A DNA stretch of 59,969 nucleotides, from NCBI GenBank assembly GCA_016930255.1, contig JAFGHB010000074.1:1-59969 (forward strand), given 5' to 3'. The stretch is from Methanomicrobia archaeon. GTDB lineage: Archaea; Halobacteriota; Syntropharchaeia; Alkanophagales; Methanospirareceae. Positions within the stretch are counted from its first letter, which is position 1, and every line of letters starts with the position of its first letter. Shown one piece after another: positions 33,928 through 42,191 of this stretch. The notes under the pieces are model-generated. The model ran no database searches and had not been told where the DNA came from. It worked only from the letters and a program-made list of their open reading frames with translations. The position numbers and the translations under genes were made by a program.

Positions 33928-36330
33928 ATGAAATACGTAAAGTGGTTTGAAGAGGTGGGGACCGGAGATGTCGCCCTTGTTGGGGGTAAAAACGCATCTC
34001 TCGGGGAGATGATACGGAATCTGCAAGGGAAGGGCGTGAGCGTTCCGTCCGGGTTTGCTATCACTGCAGAAGCGTACAAATACGTGATAGAGGAGGCCGG
34101 CATACGTGAGATACTCAGCGAGACACTGGCGGATTTGGATACGCACGATATGGAGAATTTGAAAACGCGAGGCCGTAAGATACGGGAGATGATACGAAAT
34201 GCACCGTGTCCCGAGGATCTTAAGGATGAGATACGAGCAGCTTATCGTGAGATGGAGCAGAGGTACGGAGAAAATGTTGACGTCGCGGTGCGAAGCAGTG
34301 CAACGGCAGAAGATCTCCCGACCGCAAGTTTCGCAGGGCAGCAGGAGACGTACCTGAATGTAACGGGTGAGGATGAACTGTTGGAAAAGGTTATGGATTG
34401 TTTCGCTTCTCTATTCACTGATAGGGCACTATCCTATCGCGTTGATAATGGCTTTGACCATCTCAGCGTCTATCTCTCGGTTGGCGTGCAGAAGATGGTT
34501 CGCTCTGATCTAGCCTCTGCTGGTGTGATGTTTTCCATAGATCCTGAATCTGGTTTCAGAGATGCGGTTTACATAACGGGCGCATATGGATTGGGCGAGA
34601 ACGTCGTGCAGGGTACGGTCAATCCTGACCAGTTTTATGTCTTTAAGCCAACGTTGAAGAACGATTTCCGCCCCATAGTGGAGAAGAAACTGGGCGCGAA
34701 GAGACTGAAACTGGTTTACAAGGAGACAGGGACCGAGCAGAAAGAAGTCACGAAGGAAGAGCAGAGGAAATTTGTGCTGAGTGATGATGAAGTACTCACG
34801 CTCGGCCGCTGGGCTTGCATTATTGAAGAACATTACGGGATGCCAATGGATATCGAATGGGCAAAGGATGGACTGACCAATGAACTCTTCATTGTCCAGG
34901 CGAGACCTGAAACGGTACATTCACAGAGCGATCTCGCGGGCTTAGTGACATACGTGCTTGAAGAGAAAGGTAAATTGCTCGTTCAAGGCGAGGCGGTGGG
35001 TAAAAAGATTGGTTCTGGCGAGGTGAATATAATAGAAGATGCAAACGATATCAACAAATTCAGGTCAGGGCAGGTTCTAGTCACGACGATGACCGATCCT
35101 GACTGGCAGCCGATAATGAAAATAGCTGGTGCAATTGTTACGAACAAAGGGGGAAGAACCTGCCATGCCGCTATCGTTTCCCGGGAGCTTGGGATACCCT
35201 GTGTGATCGGGACTGATAATGGTACAGAGGTTTTAAAAGGGATAAAGGAGGTTACAGTCGATTGTACGGAAGGCATAGGGCGGATATATGAAGGGAAGTT
35301 GAAATATCGCGTGGACACTTTAATAACAAAGAACCTTCCACGACCGTGCACTCAGATAATGATGAATGCCGGAGTGCCGGAAAATGCATTCGCCCAAGGT
35401 CAAATTCCAAATGATGGTGTAGGGCTGGCCCGCGAGGAGTTCATTATCAATTCTTATATCGGCATACATCCGCTGGCGCTGCTTGACTATGAGGAGCTGA
35501 AGAGCCAGGCACAAGGAGACGCGAAGATTACGAGTATTATTAATGAGATAGACGAGCGTAGCGCATCGTATGCGGACAAAGTGCAGTTCTTCATCGATAA
35601 TTTGGCAATGGGCATCGCAAAGATCGCCTCGGGATTTTATCCCAATGACGTTATCGTGCGATTATCAGACTTCAAGACGAACGAATACGCCAATCTGGTC
35701 GGCGGGTATCTGTACGAGCCAGAGGAGAGCAATCCCATGATCGGGTGGCGAGGTGCTTCCCGCTATTACGATACGAAATTCAAACCGGCATTCGGGTTGG
35801 AATGTGAAGCGATAAAGAAGGCGCGGGAAGAGATGGGGCTGACCAATATCAAGGTGATGGTCCCATTCTGCAGGACGCCGGAAGAAGGCAGGAAGGTAAT
35901 AAAGACGATGGATGAGTTCGGCCTGAAACAAGGGGAGAATGGATTGGAAGTGTACGTAATGTGTGAGATCCCCTCGAATGTTATTCTAGCAGATGAATTT
36001 GCAGAGGTGTTTGACGGGTTCAGCATAGGCTCGAATGACCTGACGCAACTGACACTGGGGCTTGATAGAGATTCAGACCTTGTAGCGCATCTATTTGACG
36101 AACGGAACGAAGCGGTGAAGCGGCTGGTGAAGCATGTCATCAAGGTTGCGCATGAGCACGAGCCCAAACGGAAGATAGGGATTTGTGGACAGGCACCGAG
36201 CGATTTCCCCGAGTTCGCCGAGTTCCTGGTGGAGTGTGGGATCGACTCGATGTCGTTGAACTCGGATGCTGTTATTTCAACGCGATTAAATGTCGCGGAA
36301 GTAGAGAAGCGAATTGGAAAATGTACGTAA
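33928..36330 (+). CDS. ppsA: Phosphoenolpyruvate synthase
   Basis: 800 residues with the three-domain layout: ATP-grasp nucleotide-binding domain (about 1-340, GGKNASLGEM, AVRSSATAEDLPTASFAGQQ), phosphohistidine domain (about 370-450, GGRTCHAAIVSRELG with H413) and the PEP/pyruvate TIM barrel (about 480-800, NSYIGIHPLAL, MVPFCRTPEEG, GSNDLTQLTLGLDRDS, ICGQAPSD). It turns pyruvate, ATP and water into phosphoenolpyruvate, AMP and phosphate for gluconeogenesis. Its last 10 bases overlap the start of rpo7 in another frame, an odd neighbour that still implies coupled expression. Confidence 0.96.
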   Translation: MKYVKWFEEVGTGDVALVGGKNASLGEMIRNLQGKGVSVPSGFAITAEAYKYVIEEAGIREILSETLADLDTHDMENLKTRGRKIREMIRNAPCPEDLKDEIRAAYREMEQRYGENVDVAVRSSATAEDLPTASFAGQQETYLNVTGEDELLEKVMDCFASLFTDRALSYRVDNGFDHLSVYLSVGVQKMVRSDLASAGVMFSIDPESGFRDAVYITGAYGLGENVVQGTVNPDQFYVFKPTLKNDFRPIVEKKLGAKRLKLVYKETGTEQKEVTKEEQRKFVLSDDEVLTLGRWACIIEEHYGMPMDIEWAKDGLTNELFIVQARPETVHSQSDLAGLVTYVLEEKGKLLVQGEAVGKKIGSGEVNIIEDANDINKFRSGQVLVTTMTDPDWQPIMKIAGAIVTNKGGRTCHAAIVSRELGIPCVIGTDNGTEVLKGIKEVTVDCTEGIGRIYEGKLKYRVDTLITKNLPRPCTQIMMNAGVPENAFAQGQIPNDGVGLAREEFIINSYIGIHPLALLDYEELKSQAQGDAKITSIINEIDERSASYADKVQFFIDNLAMGIAKIASGFYPNDVIVRLSDFKTNEYANLVGGYLYEPEESNPMIGWRGASRYYDTKFKPAFGLECEAIKKAREEMGLTNIKVMVPFCRTPEEGRKVIKTMDEFGLKQGENGLEVYVMCEIPSNVILADEFAEVFDGFSIGSNDLTQLTLGLDRDSDLVAHLFDERNEAVKRLVKHVIKVAHEHEPKRKIGICGQAPSDFPEFAEFLVECGIDSMSLNSDAVISTRLNVAEVEKRIGKCT

Positions 36331-36986
36331 AGATACGAGCATTAGATGTCGTAAGAACGCCGCCGGAACGGATGGGTGACGAGTTGCAGGTAGTCGTAAA
36401 GGAGATGCTCCAGGAGAAGCTGGAAGGGCGATTGGATAAGAAGATCGGGATGTTTATTGCGATCCTGGACGTCGTGGACATCAAAGAAGGTCGGATAATG
36501 ATAGGAGACGCCGGCGTTTATTATGAGACCGTTTTTGATGCACTCATTTTCCGACCGAGGATGCAGGAGATCGTCGAGGGCGCCGTGGTGGAGATTGTTG
36601 AATTTGGCGCTTTCGTGGAAATCGGGCCGTTGGATGGTTTGTTACACATCAGCCAGATCACCGACGAATACATCTCGTATGACGAGAAGAATGCGAAGCT
36701 CGTGACGAAGGAGACCGGCAGGACGTTGGGCGAGGGCGATAAAGTACGGGCTCGACTCGTCGCCATTTCGCTCAATGAGCGAGATCCCAGTGATAGTAAA
36801 ATCGGATTGACGATGCGGCAGCCTGGCCTGGGCAAAATAGAGTGGATTGAAGAGGACATGGAGAAGGAGAAGCGGAAAGAGAAGGCAAGCAAGCACGGGC
36901 AGGCGACAGAAGCGAAGGAAACGAAGGAAGTGGAAAAGGCAGAGGAAGGGCACGAGCGCGAGAATAAGGAGAGCAAGCAGGAATAA
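36321..36986 (+). CDS. rpo7: DNA-directed RNA polymerase subunit Rpo7 (E')
   Basis: 221 residues from the ATG at 36321, giving the canonical MYVKIRALDVVRTPPERMG start. The longer open frame from 36183 only reads through the ppsA 3' end. Residues 1-80 form the RNP-like tip domain and about 82-180 the S1/OB domain (GAVVEIVEFGAFVEIGPLDGLLHISQI). Together with Rpo4 it forms the polymerase stalk that assists promoter opening and binds nascent RNA. The last ~40 residues are a very charged Lys/Glu tail not needed for the core fold, making it longer than the usual ~190 residues. spt4 follows with a 1-nt overlap. Confidence 0.93.
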   Translation: MYVKIRALDVVRTPPERMGDELQVVVKEMLQEKLEGRLDKKIGMFIAILDVVDIKEGRIMIGDAGVYYETVFDALIFRPRMQEIVEGAVVEIVEFGAFVEIGPLDGLLHISQITDEYISYDEKNAKLVTKETGRTLGEGDKVRARLVAISLNERDPSDSKIGLTMRQPGLGKIEWIEEDMEKEKRKEKASKHGQATEAKETKEVEKAEEGHERENKESKQE

Positions 36987-37171
36987 TGGAGAAGGCGTGT
37001 AGGGATTGCCACAGGATAATCGAGAGCGGCAAGGCGGTGTGCGCATGCGGCTCGAACTCGATGAGCCAGGACTGGAGCGGGTATGTTGCGATTATTGATG
37101 CGGAAGGCTCGGAGATCGCGAAAAAATTAGAAATAAAGAAAGCGGGAAAGTATGCATTGAAAGTGAGGTGA
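36986..37171 (+). CDS. spt4: Transcription elongation factor Spt4 (RpoE'')
   Basis: 61 residues with a zinc ribbon (CRDCHRII near the N-terminus, CACGS around residue 19) and the SxDWSGYVAIIDAEGSEIAKKL core that marks archaeal Spt4. It partners Spt5 at the clamp of RNA polymerase to raise processivity. TAATG links it to rpo7, and rps24e follows after 23 bp; this rpo7-spt4-rps24e-rps27ae order is the common archaeal arrangement, so the identity is secure despite the short length. Confidence 0.93.
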   Translation: MEKACRDCHRIIESGKAVCACGSNSMSQDWSGYVAIIDAEGSEIAKKLEIKKAGKYALKVR

Positions 37172-37194
37172 AGAAAGAGGGGTAGACAAATAAG

Positions 37195-37503
37195 ATGGAG
37201 ATAGAGATAACAGAAGAGAAGAAGAATCAGTTGCTGAGACGGAAGGAAGTCAAATTTACGCTGCATCATGACGGCGCGTCGCCGAGCAGGGAAGTAGCAC
37301 GGAAAGCCTTGATAAAGGCGCTTAAGTGCACTTCAAACCTCCTCGTTATAGATAAGATGGATACGGAGTTCGGGAAGCGAGAGACCGTTGGCTATGCAAA
37401 GGTATACGAGGATGAAGAGCGGCTGAAAGAGATCGAGCGAGAGCATATACTGAAGCGGAACTTTGCTGCAGGTGCGGGAGAAGAGGAAGGCGAAGGCGAA
37501 TAA
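37195..37503 (+). CDS. rps24e: 30S ribosomal protein S24e
   Basis: 102 residues matching S24e: MEIEITEEKKNQLLRRKEV, then the SREVARKALIKAL and GYAKVYEDEERLKEIE segments. An acidic Glu/Gly-rich tail (last ~10 residues) is a small local extension. It belongs to the small subunit body and to the rpo7-spt4-rps24e-rps27ae cluster. The downstream rps27ae starts 15 nt after the stop. Confidence 0.95.
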   Translation: MEIEITEEKKNQLLRRKEVKFTLHHDGASPSREVARKALIKALKCTSNLLVIDKMDTEFGKRETVGYAKVYEDEERLKEIEREHILKRNFAAGAGEEEGEGE

Positions 37504-37518
37504 AGGAGAATAAAGGAA

Positions 37519-37683
37519 ATGGCCGCAATACATGATTTTTACGAGGTAGTTGAAGAAAAAGGCAAGGTAACGGCACGCAGAAAGCGGAAGGTATGCCCAC
37601 GGTGCGGCGCCGGGGTGTTTTTAGCAGAGCATAAAGACCGGTATTCCTGTGGTAAATGCGGGTATACCGAATTCAGGAAGTAA
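37519..37683 (+). CDS. rps27ae: 30S ribosomal protein S27ae
   Basis: A 54-residue protein read directly from sequence. It begins [17 protein letters not shown], then a basic TARRKRK stretch and a four-Cys zinc ribbon (CPRCG, 14 residues later CGKCG), ending GYTEFRK. This is the archaeal S27ae, homologous to the C-terminal part of the eukaryotic ubiquitin-S27a fusion but without ubiquitin. The ATG at 37519 is preceded by AAAGGA. It is the last gene of the rightward transcription/translation operon. Confidence 0.93.
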   Translation: MAAIHDFYEVVEEKGKVTARRKRKVCPRCGAGVFLAEHKDRYSCGKCGYTEFRK

Positions 37684-37805
37684 TAGCCTGCCTGGGCGGA
37701 GGAGCGCACGTGAGTACAATATAAGTACTCTTCCTCTCACCCGTTCTTTCTATTTTTGCAATCTGATTTGTTCAATCCGTAACAGAGTATAGCATAGCAT
37801 AAACA

Positions 37806-38087
37806 TTACAGCATTCTCGGACTTTTTATGTACCCATCTTCCTTCTTGGGCGCATTCCGCAGCACTTCCGACTGCTCTAACGCTGCCTTCGGTTCGTCCT
37901 GCCTGACCACATCCGTTATGCCAATGACGTGATAGGTCGGCTCGACATCGGTGGTATCCACCTCGTCTAAAACCGTGAAATAATCCAATATCGAGCTTAA
38001 TTGCTGCTCGAATAGCACCTTCTCCTCTTCGCTCAGTTTTATCCGCGCTAACCAGCCGATGTGCTCTATCTCCTCTTTCTTAATCAT
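37806..38087 (-). CDS. gatC: Glu-tRNA(Gln)/Asp-tRNA(Asn) amidotransferase subunit C
   Basis: 93 residues: IEHIGWLARIKLSEEEKVLFEQQLSSILDYF and the EVDTTDVEPTYHV core, then a C-terminal arm that wraps GatA (LRNAPKKEDGYIKSPRML). GatC stabilises the GatAB complex that amidates misacylated tRNAs. gatA and gatB are not adjacent, so the genes are dispersed. It is convergent with rps27ae over 122 bp and divergent from the nucleotidyltransferase gene at 38176. Confidence 0.9.
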   Translation of the reverse strand: MIKKEEIEHIGWLARIKLSEEEKVLFEQQLSSILDYFTVLDEVDTTDVEPTYHVIGITDVVRQDEPKAALEQSEVLRNAPKKEDGYIKSPRML

Positions 38088-38145
38088 AACGCACTTCTTC
38101 TTTTTAGAAAAAAGAACCCCTGTACTAAAAGAAAAACATGAATTC

Positions 38146-38154
38146 TTTTTAAAG
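38146..38154 (+). promoter_or_regulatory. TATA-like box for the sugar nucleotidyltransferase gene
   Basis: TTTTTAAAG is centred 26 nt before the ATG at 38176, again predicting a leaderless or near-leaderless mRNA. No Shine-Dalgarno-like sequence is close to the ATG. This supports 38176 as the start instead of the open frame extending back to 38059 across gatC. Confidence 0.45.
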
Positions 38155-38175
38155 CTTCTTTCTATAAGAGTGACG

Positions 38176-39132
38176 ATGACAAGGGCAGTAATACTCGCAG
38201 GAGGCTACGGAACACGGCTCAGGCCGCTTACGTTTAGTACGCCGAAGGCGATGATTCCGCTCGTCAATCGACCGGTAATCGATTATATCCTGGACTATTT
38301 GGCGGGGTATGGCTTGAAGGAGTTTGTTATCACCACGAATTACCTGAGGGAGCAGACGATAGCGTATCTCAACAGCAGCAGGAAGGATATGAAGATCACT
38401 TATCCCGAGGAACCGTCGCCGTTAGGAACCGCAGGCTCGGTTAAAAACGCCGGAGTAACCGAGACGATAGTGATCATACAGGGCGACAATATCACGGAGA
38501 TAGACGTAGGAAAGCTAGTGGCGTTCCACAAAGCGCACGAAGGACTGGTGACCATTGCGCTTCTGCCCGTGCCGAATCCGTCTTTATATGGGATCGCTGA
38601 ACTAGATTCCACTGGTAGAATACGGCTTTTTAAGGAGAAACCTGCTCCGAATGAATGCTTCTCCAATCTTGCAAATACTGGCTTGTATATCATAGAACCG
38701 GAGGCGATGGAGTACGTGCCAGAAGGCCGTGCATTCGATTTCTCCAAGGACTTATTCCCCCTGCTCGTAGCGCAACGCGAGGTTTACGGGTGCGTGGTTG
38801 AAGGATTCTGGACAGACGTAGGCAATTTGGAGGGCTATCTGGATGCAACCCAGTGGATATTGGAGCGTAAAGGTGCTGAATGCGCAGCTACTGCGGAGAT
38901 AAAAGAGGGCGATATTCAGGGCACTGTTGCCATTGGCGACCATGCGACGATTGAAAATTCCGTGATACGAGGCCCTGCAGTTATCGGCAACCATGCAACG
39001 GTACTCAACAGCAAACTGTATAATTCAGTGCTTTTCCCCGGAGCGCAGGTGGCTGAAACCACGCTCCATAATTGCGTAATTTGCCAAGATGCCGTGATAC
39101 AGAGAGCAGAGATTACCGATTGTATCAGATAA
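38176..39132 (+). CDS. Sugar-1-phosphate nucleotidyltransferase with C-terminal hexapeptide repeats
   Basis: 318 residues from the ATG at 38176. The nucleotidyltransferase signature AGGYGTRLRPLTFSTPKAM is at the N-terminus, with IIQGDNI as the metal-binding region and FWTDVGNLEGYLDA near residue 215. Residues about 240-318 contain left-handed beta-helix repeats (IGDHATIENSVIRGPAVIGNHATVLNSKL). The family includes mannose-1-P guanylyltransferases, glucose-1-P thymidylyl/uridylyltransferases and the archaeal dual sugar-P nucleotidyltransferases. The exact nucleotide and sugar cannot be fixed. It is not next to the glycan clusters, so it may serve general sugar-nucleotide supply. Confidence 0.88.
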   Translation: MTRAVILAGGYGTRLRPLTFSTPKAMIPLVNRPVIDYILDYLAGYGLKEFVITTNYLREQTIAYLNSSRKDMKITYPEEPSPLGTAGSVKNAGVTETIVIIQGDNITEIDVGKLVAFHKAHEGLVTIALLPVPNPSLYGIAELDSTGRIRLFKEKPAPNECFSNLANTGLYIIEPEAMEYVPEGRAFDFSKDLFPLLVAQREVYGCVVEGFWTDVGNLEGYLDATQWILERKGAECAATAEIKEGDIQGTVAIGDHATIENSVIRGPAVIGNHATVLNSKLYNSVLFPGAQVAETTLHNCVICQDAVIQRAEITDCIR

Positions 39133-39206
39133 AGGTTGCATACGCGTGTAGCGAATACAAATGCTTGTAGACTCAATCTATCTGTACAGGGAACGAAGCC
39201 GACCGA

Positions 39207-39979
39207 ATGATCGCGCGATATTTTAAAGGCATTCAGCCGCACATAAACCTCGCGGAAATAGCAGCGGAGATTGCTTTTTTACCCGGTGCACCAGAGCGAG
39301 CGTTGGAGATCGCCAAGAACTTCTCAAACTGCACGCGGGTAACAGCGCAGCGGGAATTTGTCACGTACAAAGGTGAGCTTGAAGGGAAGGAGGTCTGTGC
39401 GACTTCAACGGGTGTTGGATGCCCGTCTGCGGCGATCGTGGTGGAAGAGCTTGCGAATTGTGGGGTGAAGACGTTTATACGAGTGGGCACAACCGGTGCA
39501 ATTCGGCAGGATATAGAACTTGGCGAGGTGGTAATACCGGAAGCTGCGGTGCGGGACGACGGCACGACGAAAGAATACATTGGCAATGGAGATCCCGCTG
39601 CTGTTGCGACCCCGGAAGTTGTTGCCGCGTTACGGAAATCAGCAAAGGAGACAGCAGTAAGACACCGTGTAGGAACCGTGCGGACGAATGACGCTTTTTA
39701 CGGTGCGTCTGATTTCGAAGGTGTGATGACGCGCTACCAGCATTAGGGATAGTGAGCTTTGATATGGAATGCTCCGCTATTTTCACCGTTGCCGCACTGA
39801 GAGGGTTACGTGCGGGTGCCGTGCTGGGCGTCGTTGGCAATCTGGCTAACGATGAGCACGCATATAAAGACGAGAAGCAGGAACCGTTGGCCTGTGTATA
39901 CAAAAAGAAGGCGGAAGAAGCGGTAGAAAATGCGATCACGGTTGCGGTTGGTGCGGTAAACTACTTGGATGCGGTTTAA
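39207..39979 (+). pseudogene. Uridine phosphorylase-like gene with a -1 frameshift
   Basis: The nucleoside phosphorylase fold is split over two frames. Frame one, from ATG 39207, encodes the purine/uridine phosphorylase features STGVGCPSAAIVVEEL and RVGTTGAIRQDIELGEVVIPEAAVR and DAFYG, then hits TAG at 39744. A second frame takes over at about 39737-39743 (ALGIVSFDMECSAIF) and runs to the stop at 39979, containing the catalytic MEC segment. One missing base near 39738-39742 restores one continuous protein of about 256 residues, the usual length. It is either a pseudogene, a sequencing or assembly indel, or, less likely, a recoding site. When intact it would cleave uridine to uracil and ribose 1-phosphate. 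Confidence 0.85.
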
Positions 39980-40045
39980 ATGGCATCCGTGTAGAAGCGT
40001 CTTCTCTTCTCGAAAGCGAAAACGCATTTCTAGTTATTTGTTCGT

Positions 40046-40975
40046 TCACCTCACCGGATCCAACCACTTCATGTACTTCTCCTCGCGCGCCTTGAGCACA
40101 TTGAAGAACTTCTTTTGCAGCACGCCGGTCACTTCGCCCTTCTTACCGCTGCCTATTGTTACGTTGTCGATCTCGCGTATCGGTGCCATTTCCGCTGCCG
40201 TACCGGTAAAGAAGACTTCGTCTGCATTCAATAATTCATCCTTCGATATGAGCTTCTCCACCACTTCGTAGCCCATATCGTGCGCAAGCTCGATGACCGA
40301 AGCCCGTGTGATTCCTGGCAGAATAGACGACCCCGCTTCCGGCGTGTACAGAGTTCCATCCTTCACAATGAAGACGTTCTCACCCGGGCCTTCAGCCACA
40401 TAGCCCTTGGTATCAAGCAGTATCGCCTCGCCAAAGCCTCGTCCTTTCGCGTCCAACGACGCCAAAATCGAATTAAGATAGTGGCCCACCGCCTTTGCGG
40501 TAACCGGCAAGGTGCTGGGATCTATTCGTCGCCATGACGAGATCGTGCAGCGTATACCACCTTCAGCCGCCTCATCGCCAAGATAAGCACCCCAAGGCCA
40601 CGCCGCAACAGCGCAATCCACCGGGCACTCCGTGGGGTTCAGCCCCAAGTGATGGTACCCGAAGAACGCAATTGGCCGTATGTAGCACGCATCAAGACTG
40701 TTGATACGAACCGTTTCCTTTATCGCCTCCCCCAGCTCGTCCCGTGTATATGGAATTTCCATCTGGTAGGCCTCCGCGGACCGATACATTCTCTCTACGT
40801 GCTCTTTCAGCCTGAAGATGAACGATCCCTTCTCCGTTGCATAGCACCGAATACCCTCGAATACGCCAGATCCATAATGCAAGCCGTGTACAAGAACGTG
40901 CACTTTCGCTTCCTTCCACTCTACAAACGCACCGTTCAACCATATTTTTCCTTCGCCGGTAAAAGCCTCTGCCAT
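40046..40975 (-). CDS. ilvE: Branched-chain amino acid aminotransferase
   Basis: 309 residues from the ATG at 40975. Fold-type IV PLP enzyme signatures are in order: GLHYGSGVFEGIRCY, RLKEHVERMYRSA, AKAVGHYLNSILASLDAKGRGFGEAILLD with the PLP Lys, GPGENVFIVKDG and PGITRASVIELA, then FFTGTAAEMAPI. It makes leucine, isoleucine and valine from 2-oxo acids with glutamate. It is monocistronic in appearance and ends 67 bp from the phosphorylase stop. Length is typical. Confidence 0.95.
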   Translation of the reverse strand: MAEAFTGEGKIWLNGAFVEWKEAKVHVLVHGLHYGSGVFEGIRCYATEKGSFIFRLKEHVERMYRSAEAYQMEIPYTRDELGEAIKETVRINSLDACYIRPIAFFGYHHLGLNPTECPVDCAVAAWPWGAYLGDEAAEGGIRCTISSWRRIDPSTLPVTAKAVGHYLNSILASLDAKGRGFGEAILLDTKGYVAEGPGENVFIVKDGTLYTPEAGSSILPGITRASVIELAHDMGYEVVEKLISKDELLNADEVFFTGTAAEMAPIREIDNVTIGSGKKGEVTGVLQKKFFNVLKAREEKYMKWLDPVR

Positions 40976-41037
40976 CAGTATCACCCCTCGTATTATTGTC
41001 TTTTTAGTATAAACACTTTTCTCTTAAGAATACCCGG

Positions 41038-41934
41038 CTAAAAGGATAAGATCGGTCTGTTGTTTATCTGCCGCTTTATTACCTTCCCTTCAAGCTTTAA
41101 TTCGTGCCAGGCCGCGCGTAATCGCTCCTCCTGCTCTTCGTCGCCCACTAACGCGACAAACGAGGGGCCCGTACCGGATAGACTCACGCCCTTTACACCG
41201 CACTCCAACGCCTTGAGCATCGGCTCAGGATCAAAATGCAGCGCCGCGCAATATAAAAAGCCATTTAACGTCATCGCCTCTTCAAATCTGCCATTCATTG
41301 CCCATTCATACGCGCGATCCACCCACGGAGCGATCAATCGCGACCGGTTCACATCGGTATCCGCGGTAAATGCTGTTGTTCGCGGCACGAAGATAAGAAC
41401 CTTAGAATCCCTCTCCTCGCGTTTTAGCAGCTCACGCTTCTTATTGTCCGTGATCACGATCCCCCCGAGCGCAGAAGCGCAGGCATCGTCAAACGCGCCG
41501 GTTATGGACACGCCGACATCCAGAGCAGCGTCGACACCCAGTCGTATCGCCTCCAATGTCCCTATTGCGCCTTTCGCCTCTTCTCCGATTGCATCCAGCG
41601 TAGCAACGATCGTAGCATTGGCCGCCGCGCTGCTGCTCTTCAGCCCGCTTCCAATTGGGATCTCACTCCGCGTCTTTACCTGTGCACGTAACGGTAGATT
41701 AAACTTAGTCAGCACCAACTCCACGCATCGCTCTATTAGCCGCGTATCCGCCCGAATTCCAGCCGCCTGTTCTATAGTCCCTTCAATCCCTTTGAAATCC
41801 CCGCCGAGCTCCACTTCCGCATACGTCCACAAATCGATACCGAAAGCAGAGCCCTTGTAGGTCGCTATTGCGTTGATTATGGTCCCTGCTCCACTTGCTT
41901 TGCCACGCCCTTTCCCGCTTCTCCCTGTGCCCAT
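41038..41934 (-). CDS. aroK: Shikimate kinase, archaeal GHMP type
   Basis: 298 residues. The N-terminus GAGTIINAIATYKGSAFGIDL and the ATP-binding loop PIGSGLKSSSAAANA define the archaeal GHMP-kinase shikimate kinase, unrelated to bacterial AroK. SLSGTGPSFVALVGD is the third GHMP motif. It phosphorylates shikimate in aromatic amino acid synthesis, using phosphoenolpyruvate-derived precursors. The ATG at 41934 has an AGGGGGT site about 9 nt upstream. The N-terminal MGTGRSGKGRGKAS is longer and more basic than usual. No other aro genes are adjacent. Confidence 0.94.
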   Translation of the reverse strand: MGTGRSGKGRGKASGAGTIINAIATYKGSAFGIDLWTYAEVELGGDFKGIEGTIEQAAGIRADTRLIERCVELVLTKFNLPLRAQVKTRSEIPIGSGLKSSSAAANATIVATLDAIGEEAKGAIGTLEAIRLGVDAALDVGVSITGAFDDACASALGGIVITDNKKRELLKREERDSKVLIFVPRTTAFTADTDVNRSRLIAPWVDRAYEWAMNGRFEEAMTLNGFLYCAALHFDPEPMLKALECGVKGVSLSGTGPSFVALVGDEEQEERLRAAWHELKLEGKVIKRQINNRPILSF

Positions 41935-42191
41935 GCTTTTGCTACCCCCTGTGCCTTCCAGACTTCTCTGTATGCCGTGCTCAAAGCGGATTGATAACTA
42001 ATGATAGTGATAATAGAGGCGAGTGTAAATAAGCCTACTTTAAAGGAGTCCTTACCAAAAAGAACCGGCAACCAAATTTTTACGGGATAGTAGCATACCT
42101 CTGTCGTACATACCCTTTTCTTATTACGGCCCGCATTACAATTATACCTGAAACTATTCAATTAGCCGCTATAAATTCAGGGGGCGTAGAT

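Noticed and set aside
36183-36320. N-terminal 46-codon extension of Rpo7
   Set aside because: The extension lies inside the ppsA 3' end in another frame, and the ATG at 36321 gives the canonical Rpo7 start.
38059-38175. N-terminal extension of the sugar nucleotidyltransferase
   Set aside because: It crosses the divergent gatC start; the ATG at 38176 fits both the family N-terminus and the TATA spacing.
39735-39755. Programmed -1 frameshift in uridine phosphorylase
   Set aside because: There is no slippery heptamer of the X-XXY-YYZ type or stimulatory hairpin; an indel or sequencing error is simpler.
41060-41860. 266-codon plus-strand frame opposite shikimate kinase
   Set aside because: The minus-strand frame has complete GHMP motifs; the antisense frame is a by-product of its codon usage.
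41877-42161. 94-codon minus-strand frame before shikimate kinase
   Set aside because: It overlaps the start of aroK in another frame, has no recognisable domain and no ribosome binding site, so it is not annotated.
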